From NCBI GenBank assembly GCA_963920525.1, contig OY986437.1:26864363-26928362 (forward strand): DNA of 64,000 nt, in the 5' to 3' direction. Source of the DNA: Dichetophora obliterata (lineage: Eukaryota; Arthropoda; Insecta; Diptera; Sciomyzidae). Below, in pieces: positions 55,840 through 64,000 of the stretch (position 1 is its first letter; each line of letters starts with the position of its first letter). Under the pieces are notes generated by a model, which was given only the letters and a program-made list of their open reading frames with translations, did no database searches and was not told the origin of the DNA. Both the position numbers and the translations under genes were made by a program.

Positions 55840-57692
55840 TCTTTCCCTTTTTATGTCAAGGGTAAGAGTAAGTTGTCAAAATACATTTACTAAAAATTCT
55901 ATTTATTTGGTTTATTTTGTCTCAACAAAGACAAGAGTGGTATGTTTTTATTGCGAAAAATTTATTGAAACACTTAAATTTTGGGAACATCCTTTTAGGA
56001 TCTTACAAATAAATTAATTTGCAATATAAGCCTTTAAAGAATACTATAACAAATTTTTTGCGCTGCTGAAAATAGAATCTTTTGAGTTTGTATTATTGAC
56101 ACACACACTCACACACTTTCGTAAATTGATATAAGCTTGAATGAAATGGAAACATTTTAGCAGTTTTTTCTTGCCAATTAATTTGAGGGGTATTTATAAC
56201 GAATGTTGAGAAATTTATTGTTATTGTTTTTTATAAATAACTCAATATACCGTAGTTTCTTAATGTATTTAATTTAGAGTACCTCATAAATTGTAAAATA
56301 AAATAACATTCACTTAAAGGATATGAAATATTAATACTCATATTAACTACACTGAAATTAAATTTAACCACAAATAGCAGTCTAGGATATCATCAACTCT
56401 ATCTTCTTATACAATTTTACAAGCATGGCAAGCACACGATTTGACCCATGACGAAAAAAATATTCATATTTAAGGATAAGCATAGCTTGAAACCTGATAA
56501 TTTTTTTGTTCATTTTTGAACACATATGTGTGGGATGTAAAATATCATATAACTAAAATTAAGTGACATAATTTTGTGTAATGCGATAATTTTACTAAAC
56601 TTTGTGTTGTGTCATAAAACTAGTTAAACACATTAGCTTTAAACAAATTATGAAGAGGAAAATATGTCAACTATGTCACAATGTTCCCTATCTGTCCATC
56701 ACTCAACTTAACTAAATAGAATATTTTAAAGACCATTCCCACGAGAAAACAGCCACTTTGTGCTGCCATCTTGATTTATATTAGTGTTTCTTTTCAAAGT
56801 AGTGTGTGTGTGTGTGTGTGTGTGTCAAGCACGTGAATAAGTTATGTAGTGGAAAAGCTTTCTTCCAACCTAATTTAACAGGACACGCAACAGTCAAACA
56901 AATACTTGAGCTCAGCTTATTGTAAACAACGAATCCGGTATTCTACAAAAGCAGCTGCTTCCATTTCCGTTTCCACTCTAATGTAAAGTGAGCGTGGCTT
57001 GAATACTTTATCAAGTACTAATCAGTTTATCAAGGATTCTGAGCACGTCATCAGCCAGCTTCAGATTATCACTTGAGTAATAGCAACAATTACAATTGCA
57101 GCAATAACAACAACAATAATAAGAAGAACAATAACAGCAACTATAAACAAACAAATCATTAGCAATATAATTACAAACGCCAAACAGAGTGCAAGCACAC
57201 AACAATGGAAGTGCTACGAAGTGGGCTACTTTTTGGTTTGAATAATTTGAATAATTAAATAACCAGTTTTACATTATGTTTCACACATAATTTTAATTTT
57301 AAGTTTGTCTTAATTTTAAAAATTAAATAAAACCATTTTTTATATTATGTTTTATACATAAGTTTATTCTTTATAAATTTAGAAAGCTAATAGCTATAGT
57401 TAGCTAACAATTATCTTTATATTAAACATAAATTACTGACTTGCACGCTTTTAAATAATGATTCGCTTCAAGTACAAAACCAGAATGTGTATTAAGTTTA
57501 CTGTATTCGAGAGTCTAAGCAATAAGCCAACTTTATGAGAGATCAATGTTAATATTAATGTTAACATTAATGTAACATTAATGTTAATGTTCATGTTAAC
57601 GTTATTGTTAATGTTAACATTAATGTTTTTGTGAAAATAATTAAACTTTATGTTTAAACCAGAACAAAGTTTCATATATAAAACCTTCTTAT
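55840..57692. other. AT-rich region without genes, with microsatellites
   Basis: Simple repeats are (CA)n with interruptions at 56098-56117, (TG)12 at 56802-56825, AAC/AAT-rich tracts at 57080-57150 and TTAATG/TTAACA repeats at 57541-57625. No ORF or element end was recognised. Confidence 0.6.
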
Positions 57693-58125
57693 ATATAAAA
57701 CAGAGTGGCAAACGTGAGACTGCCAAATACTCGAGAATGAATCGTCCGATTTGAGTTCCATTTTTTTTTTTGCAACTTTCCACCTAAGGAAAATTTGTAC
57801 GGCAAGAAAATTGGGAAAACACCAGAGAGCGCTACAGTGCAAATCCTTTACAAAACTGCTAAAAACGTTTTAAACTGCTCATTCGATTGACTTACAAATG
57901 TGTATATAGCCGTTTTTGTGTACACTGAGTGACTTATGACCTTTTTGTACGAATCTTTTACAAAACTGCCGGAGCTCCTAAGCTGCTCCTACGATTAACA
58001 TTAAAATTTGTATACAGCAGTTTTTAGATATGATGAGTATTTTATAGTGTTTTATTTTGATCCATCTTTAACACCAGAGGGCGCTGTAGTACAAATCGTA
58101 TATATAAAACCGAATGGTATACGTA

Positions 58126-59793
58126 CAGTGTTGCGCAAAACAATAGCAACATAATCGGTACGCTGCTACAAAATCGTGTATCTTTCTAAATATTAGGGAC
58201 ATACAAAAATGATTACAGGAACCAAAGCATATATTCATACATCATATTAAAAACAAATCATATTCCAATTTGGTTTTGATTTCTTTATTAAATTTAAAAT
58301 TAATGTGACTGCATTCAGTTTGTCTGAGAGCAAAACAAAAGCAACATAATTAATATTTGGTGTAAGATCCATTATTCTTGATAACCGCTGCACATCTGAG
58401 CGGCATCGACTCAATTAAAGTAGATATGTAAGTATTAGTATATGTTCCCAATTAAGTTTCAGCGCTTCATACAGTGCAGTCTTATTGGCAAACCTTTGAC
58501 CAGAAACTTTTACCTTCAAAATCCCAAAAAGATTTTCAATGGGATTCAAGTCATTGTGACTGTGCCGGCCAATCAAGGATTTGAATCCCATTGCCTCTAA
58601 TGTAATTTTTGATGAGCTTTGAAGTGTGCTTCGGGTCGTGATCAGGCTGAAGCGTTCACTGAAGCGACATATTCCACTCTGAATGTGGTCGCATCTTGCT
58701 TTCTAAAATGTCATTATATACAAATCGATCCATAATTCCATCGATTTTTTGAAATGGTTCAACTGCATTATAGGAAAAACAAGTCCAGACCATAATGCCA
58801 TCGCCTCCGTGTTTAAAATTTATTTTGCAGTTTCGGGCTTCAAGTCGAGTACCTGGGTGGCGCCGTACCGTGCACATCCCATCTGAATTAATCAAGTTGA
58901 ACTTTGATTCATTGCTAAAATAATGGTTTTCGATTTTTGAACGGTCCAATTTAGGTGCTCTTTTGGAAGACTGAGTCTAAAAAACAATAAATTGCAACTA
59001 GTTGTCACAATTTCAGACAAAATTGTTTAAATTGTAACACCTCACCTTGTTTTTTATACGAAGCTGTAAGCAAAGTTTTCTCTGTCGGTCTGTAACTTCT
59101 TTAATCGTTCTCAACGGTTCGTCTTCAAACAGTGCTGTGGTGGATATCTAAATCAAGTGTCCGAACAACCTCTTTGGATGTGGCAAATGCATTTCGTTTG
59201 AACACACCACAAATGTTCCTATCATCATACAGCGATGTCTTCCGCGGTCGCCCTCTTTAATGTACCGTTGTTACATCTAGTGTGAAGGTATATTTATTTA
59301 TTAATCTGCAAACTATTGACCGATTAATATCAAACTGTTTCACGTTAGATATTTGCGAATTTTCGTTCTTATATTCGGAAATAATTTGTAATTTAAGAGC
59401 TTTACAGTATTTAAAACGTGCCATTATAAATGGAACAGTCAATGTCACAACTAGCACAAAAAAAATAAACTTTAATGTTTATGACTTACAAACAACACGT
59501 GCTTTACAATAACGGAACTTTTACCGATAATTCTTCGAACTTCTGTTCTCTTTTTACATTTTTCAAGTTTTGTTGCTTTTGTTTTGCTCACAGACAAATT
59601 GAATGTAGTCACAATAATTTTAAATTTAATAAAAAAAAACAAAACAAAATTTGAATTTGATTTATTTTTATATATGATGTACGAATATATGCTTTGGTTC
59701 CAATAATCATTTTTGTGTGTCCCCAATATTAAATAAGATACACGTTTTTGTTGCAGTGCACTTATTTTGTTGCTATTATTTTGCGCAACACTG
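58126..59793 (-). mobile_element. Tc1-type transposon with ~150-bp terminal inverted repeats
   Basis: The element is 1668 bp, flanked by TA (58124-58125, 59794-59795). The terminal repeats start CAGTGTTGCGCAAAA and stay clearly similar for about 150 bp (for example GGAACCAAAGCATATATTC in both). A DD34E transposase pseudogene lies on the minus strand. Confidence 0.92.
58350..59424 (-). pseudogene. Tc1 DD34E transposase
   Basis: The enzyme excises and reinserts the element at TA sites. The start at 59424 gives MARFKYCKALKLQIISEYKN and NVKQFDINRSIVCRLINKY (HTH), then GRPRKTSLYDDR (GRPR hook). The catalytic part has FSNESKFNLINSDGMCTVRR (first Asp replaced by Asn, SNE for SDE), PGTRLEARNCKINFKHGGDG, IMVWTCFSYNAVEP and IDGIMDRFVYNDILESKM. 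After a frameshift at 58656 it has DHDPKHTSKLIKNYIRGNGI (second Asp), DWPAQS then, frameshifted, DLNPIENLFGIL (Glu). The C-terminus reads ESMPLRCAAVIKNNGSYTKY to a stop at 58350. Several frameshifts and the lost first Asp show that it is inactive. Confidence 0.88.
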
Positions 59794-60119
59794 TATGACC
59801 GCGCATAACTCGAGAACGGATCGTCCAATTTGAGTTGCCTTTTTTTTGTGTTTGTGTGGAATTTTACTAGGGCGTTATAGTAAAATCCTTTACAAAACTG
59901 CAAAAACTGCTTTACTACTTCTTACTATTAACACTAAACATTGTATTTAGGAGTTTTTGGATAAAGTAAATAGTACAAATCTTTTACAAAATGAATGAGC
60001 AGCTTAGAAGTTTTTGGCAGATTTGTAAAAGATTTGTATTCTTTAATATATTTCAATATTTGAACTGATCCATTTTACCAAATATTTTGACAATAGGGCC
60101 TAAACCATGCTACTGCCAC

Positions 60120-60620
60120 CGAAATTTTGAATAGATTTTTTTTTGTGCCCAAACTATGTTTTTCCAATTGTCTTTCAGGGTGTGTTTTCTTGCGAACTCA
60201 ATTCTGGCTTTGATATTTGATTTTGAGAGACGTGGTTTTTTTCGACTGATGTGTCTAAAAGTGTGTGCCTCTTTTAAACGCATGCGAACAAGCCTTGGCG
60301 TTATTTCAACACCATATTCTTCTTTTATTGCTACAGAAATTTCCTTTCAGAACTTAAATGGATCAGGTTAACTCTTAAGCACAATAGCTTAATCCATTTG
60401 TGGAGTGGTTTTTTGTCGCTTTGCTTTGCGATTTTTTTGTCAAGGTAAAGACAGAGATTTTGTGATAGTTCTAGGGTCAAACCAAAACCCCTGTGTTCCT
60501 GATTACTGTTTGTTCAATTTTGACTTTATTCGATTTATACTAAGGGAGATTTTAGCCATTAGCTCCACTCAAACGGTAATACATTTCCACACTTTTAATC
60601 GATTTAGTTGGCTGTGAGGT
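60120..60620 (-). pseudogene. Second Tc1-like transposase fragment, N-terminal half
   Basis: The minus strand reads AISLSINRIKSKLN-like HTH sequence from about 60560, and more clearly EISVAIKEEYGVEITPRLV, RMRLKEAHTFRHISRKKPRL, SKSNIKARIEFARKHTLKDN and WKNIVWAQKK (60360-60120). The RKKP-LSK-N---R-EFA--H pattern is the second DNA-binding domain and hinge of Tc1/Tc3-type transposases. It differs from the neighbour at 58350-59424. No inverted repeats were found and the catalytic part is missing. Confidence 0.65.
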
Positions 60621-60898
60621 CTGTGTTAATTGCCCGGGAAAAACCCGGGAAAATAGCAATTTGAATGACAATCATGGGATGAAAAAACTTAAACCAAGCT
60701 TTAGTGGTGTTACTATTTCCCGGAGCAAAGGCACCTAAATTTGCGTTAGTAATGGTTCTTTTTTGTCTTAATTGGAGTATATTCTTTACAATAAAGAAGA
60801 AAATTAAGTATTTTTAAAAACTTTGGCTTCACTCTTTTGGCAAAGAAATTTATCATTTATAGCTATGAGTATTGATTTTATACTTATACCAGCTGAAA

Positions 60899-62579
60899 CC
60901 CGGCGCGTTGCTGCCACGCTCCCTTGTCCAAAGTGGATAAAATGAAATAAACAAAAGTGCATATGTAAAGTGAGGGTGAATTCTGACACTGTGCGCCCTA
61001 TAACTCCAAAGATATTCAATAGCACAAATTTGGGTTGTATGGGAGGTGCAACGCTCACTTTTCCAACGCTCATTAAATGTTTCCAATTAAACTGTATGTG
61101 TAAATGAAGGTCGAATACTGAATGCCGACGCTATGTGACCTATAACTCCAATGCTATTCGATAGCACAAATTTGGGTTGAATGGGCAGTTCAAAGCCCTC
61201 CTTAAATAATCCATAAAATGATATCAGTGAAACTGCATGTGTAAATTGAGGTCGAATACTGAATTCAGACGCTATGCGACCTATATCTCCAAAGCTATTC
61301 GATATCGCAATTTTAGTTGTATGGGAGGTTCCACGTCCCCTTGTCCAAAGCTCATAAAATGAAATAAATAATACTGCATGTGTAAATTGAGGCCGAATTG
61401 TGAATTCCAGTGCTGTGCGACCTTTAAGTCAAAAGCAATTCGATAGCACAAATTTGGGTTGTATGGGAGGTGCCAGTCCCCCTAGTCCCACGCCCATAAA
61501 ATGTTATCAATGAAACTGAATGTGTAACTTTAGGTGGAATACTGAATTTTGACGCTGTACGACCTATAACTACAAAGCTATTCGATGTTGCAAATTTGGG
61601 TTGCATGGGAGGTGCCACGCCCTTTTTCCAAGCGACCATAAAATGTAATCAATTAAACTACATTGCGTGCGAATACTGAACTCCGACGCTGTGCGACCTT
61701 TAGCTCCATAGCTATACTATACTTAAAATTTGGGTTATATAGGAGGTGCCACGCCCACTTGACAAACGCCATAAAATAGTATCAGTAAAACTGTATGTGT
61801 GAATGAAAGTCGAATACGGAATTTGGAAGCTGTGCAACATATAACTCCAAAGCTATCCGATATTGCAAGTTTGGGTTGTATGGGACGGACCACGCCCCCT
61901 TGCCCAACGCTCATAAAACGAAATCAATAAAACTGCATTTGTTAATTTAGGTCGAATACTAAATTCTGACGCTGTGCTACCTATAACTCCAAAGCTATTC
62001 AATATCGCAAATTTGTGTTGTATGGTAGGTGCCACTCTTCCTTGTCCAACTCTCATAAACTGTCATCAGTGAAACGGCACGGGTAAATTGTGGTCGAATA
62101 CCGAGTTGCAAGGCTGTGTGACCCATAACTCTAAAGCTATTTGATATCGTAAATTTTTGATATAAATGTGGTCGATAAAAAGGGGTGTAGCAATTTTTTT
62201 CTGAAACCATCTCGTACTCGAAACAATTCCATTGCCTAAAGTTGAGCTCAATTGGACCAGTAGTTTCGAAGTCTTTTGATCTTTTCTTAAAAGTAGGCGT
62301 AGCTATAATGTTACCACGCCTATTTTTTAGTATAGTTACCGACAGTTAGCATACGAACTTAATTACCAAATTTTAGTTTAATACGACCAAAACCGTCTTA
62401 AATATAGCTTTATTATTGGTTTGTGGGCGGTTAAAGGGGGTGTGGGAACATTTTATTTTTTCATAAACCTTTCCGTAGCAATTACAAACAAACCCCTAAG
62501 AGAAAGTATCCAATTTAGTCCATTCGTTTCCAAGTTTTAAGCATCAGAGCAAATCACGATTCATTTTTATATATATAGA
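60899..62579 (-). mobile_element. Non-autonomous Helitron carrying the 141-bp array
   Basis: On the minus strand it starts A|TCTATATATATAAAAATGAA and ends CGCCGGGTTTCAGCTGG|T. It thus has TC...CTRR ends between A and T. The 5' 400 bp are unique, the rest is a tandem array, and no coding is present. This layout resembles the DINE-1/HINE class of fly Helitron relatives, which carry internal tandem repeats. Confidence 0.78.
60960..62170. repeat. 141-bp tandem array, about nine units
   Basis: The words CTATAACTCCAAAGCTATTC, TTGGGTTGTATGGGAGGTGC and CACGCCCCCTTGTCCAA recur. TGGGAGG or its variant falls at 61041, 61183, 61323, 61465, 61607, 61741, 61882 and 62024, a period of 140-142 bp with one 134-bp unit. 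Units decay towards 62170. Confidence 0.92.
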
Positions 62580-62596
62580 TTAAATATATTTGTGTA

Positions 62597-64000
62597 CAGT
62601 CGCGGGCAAAATAACAGCAGTGCTCTTATATTCAGACATGTTTGAATAAATAATACTAGTCTACAAAATTTTGGATCCGATAAACCCATTATCATTCCTA
62701 GATGTACTTTCAATAGTGGTTGCAAATCTGTACTCAGTATTCTCCCATATCGTAACAATTTTAAGATACAGGGTGTTTTAAGTTTTTGGCACGTGTTTAG
62801 TATTATTTACAGCTGCGGTCAAAATAATAGCAGTACCCTTATATTCAGACATGTTTGGATAAATAATACTAGTCTACAAATTTCGGATCCGGTAAGTCCA
62901 TTTTCATTCCTATATGTACTTTCAACACTCGTTCCAACTCCGTACTCAGTTTCCTCCTATATTGTAAAACTTTCAAGATACAGGGTGTTTACGGTTTTGG
63001 TACGTGTTTAGTATTATTGATCTAGAATCTAAACAACTCACCATAAAATAAAAAGTAATATTTTGTATTTAAGAAAAAATATCAGATTTTTCATAAGTAT
63101 ATCAATCGCTTTCGTGTCATGTGCTGTAGTGGAGAAAAAATTTTGAGATTATCCAACAAAATATCGACAAATATCTTCTATCTTTTGTTTTAGCGGAGCT
63201 GTTACTGTCCAAAATTAGAATTTAAAAAAATACTGTTGATTAAGTGTAAGGACATGAAAAAAAGACATTTTAAATTTGGACGGTCACAGTTCCGCTAAAA
63301 CAAAAGATACAAAATTTGTTGATATTTCGTTGGATGATCTCAGAATTTTAGCTTTGCTACAGCACATGATACGATAGTGGTTGATACATTGATGGAAAAA
63401 TTGAAAATTTTTCAAAAATACAAAATTATATTTTTTATTTAATGGTGAATAGTTTAGATTCGGGATCAATAATACTAAACACTTGCCAAAAACGTGAAAC
63501 ACCCTGTATCTCAAAAATTTTACAATATAGAAGGAAACTGAGTACAGAGTTGGAACGAGTATTGAAAGTACATATAGGAATGAAAATGGACCTACCGGAT
63601 CCGAAATTCGTAGACTAGTATTATTTATCCAAACATGTATAAATATAAGGGCGCTGCTATTATTTTGACCGCAACTGTATATAGAATCTAAACTACTAAC
63701 CATATAATAAAAAAGAGTATTTTCTAGCTTAGAAGAAATATCAAGCTTAGAAGAAATATCAACTTATCCATCAATCTATCAACCATTTTCGTGTTATGTG
63801 CTGTAGTGGAGCTAAAATTTTCAGATTACCCAACGAAATATCAACAAATTTTGTGTCTTTTATTTTAGCAGATCTGTTATCATCCAAAGTCAGAATTTAG
63901 AAAAAACCAGCTGATTAAATGTATATGGTGAGTAGCTTAGATTCTAAATCACTTATACTAAACACTTGCCAAAAACGTAAAACACCCTGTATCTGGAAAA
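62597..64000. mobile_element. Foldback MITE copy A (runs off the window), with copy B inside
   Basis: It begins after TA (62595-62596) with CAGTCGCGGGCAAAATAACA, a diverged version of copy B's end. Its left arm runs to 62807, resumes at 63680 after copy B, and the right arm begins near 63920 (ACACTTGCCAAAAACGTAAA, ACACCCTGTATCTGG), reaching the window end. No ORF. Confidence 0.85.
62810..63677. mobile_element. Foldback MITE copy B, 868 bp, Tc1/mariner type
   Basis: Almost the whole element is two inverted arms of about 430 bp. It starts CAGCTGCGGTCAAAATAATA, ends with the complement of CAGTTGCGGTCAAAATAATA, and is flanked by TA (62808-62809, 63678-63679). The arms meet near 63240. Predicted small ORFs on both strands are by-products of the palindrome. 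It is inserted in copy A of the same family. Confidence 0.9.

Larger units (their letters stand above)
57693..60060. repeat. Tandem dimer of a ~408-bp repeat, split by a Tc1 element
   Basis: TATATAAAAC(A/C)GA(A/G)TGG begins at 57693 and again at 58101 (period 408 bp). In both copies it is followed by ACTCGAGAA(T/C)G(A/G)ATCGTCC, (A)GAG(A/G)GCGCT and TCCTTTACAAAACTGC. The second copy is cut at 58124 by the Tc1 element and resumes at 59796. Function unknown. Confidence 0.7.

Noticed and set aside
63284..63703. 139-codon minus-strand ORF and its + strand twin at 62793-63011
   Set aside because: Both are readings of the arms of the foldback MITE and have no protein family features.
1..64000. CRISPR array, tRNA or rRNA genes
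   Set aside because: Repeats found are either long tandem arrays without unique spacers or transposon ends. No tRNA or rRNA signature was recognised by eye. A tRNAscan or Rfam search would be decisive.

Overview
This is eukaryotic, AT-rich nuclear DNA, most likely from a higher (schizophoran) fly. A tephritid-type fruit fly with a large, repeat-filled genome is my guess. The evidence is the short AT-rich GT-AG introns, long stretches without ORFs, and the mix of element families: Penelope, PIF/Harbinger, hAT, Tc1/mariner, Helitron, LOA/R1-type and CR1-type non-LTR elements, and a 17.6/297-like gypsy with a tRNA-Ser primer site. The species cannot be fixed from sequence alone. I saw no bacterial genes, tRNA, rRNA or CRISPR.

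The only convincing host gene is on the + strand. Four coding exons (10751-11031, 11230-11676, 26408-26593, 26662-26748) join in matching phase to 332 codons that end in a natural stop. The first exon lies upstream, perhaps outside the window. The third visible intron is about 14.7 kb and has filled up with retroelements: a LOA/I-like element on + (12958-16110), an R1/LOA-like element on - (about 16790-21780) carrying its own hAT insertion, and a third partial element on + (about 23480-25690).

Left of the gene (1-10553) are Helitron remnants and a Penelope-like element on the - strand. That element is split by a 2858-bp two-gene Harbinger transposon (2820-5677) and by a 762-bp hAT-type MITE (6622-7383). 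A decayed THAP/P-element-like region follows, part of it inside a 1246-bp inverted-repeat element.

Right of the gene come a Helitron helicase remnant, a nearly full-length CR1/Jockey-like element whose ORF1 has a PHD finger, a 4.2-kb hAT-type element holding a pogo-like element that itself holds another hAT MITE, and a truncated gypsy element on - (39282-42659). Next are an unexplained GC-rich region with higher-order tandem repeats (45360-47530), hAT/ZMYM1-like transposase pieces, an internally deleted mariner, tandem arrays, and a TIR element with a Helitron inside it. The window ends with a Tc1 element carrying long inverted repeats, a Helitron with a 141-bp tandem array, and a foldback MITE inserted in another copy of itself.

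Most transposon ends were set by target-site duplications visible in the sequence (TA, TTA/TAA or 8 bp). Nearly every element-encoded frame is broken by stops or frameshifts, so this looks like a graveyard of nested elements around one gene and not a working gene cluster.
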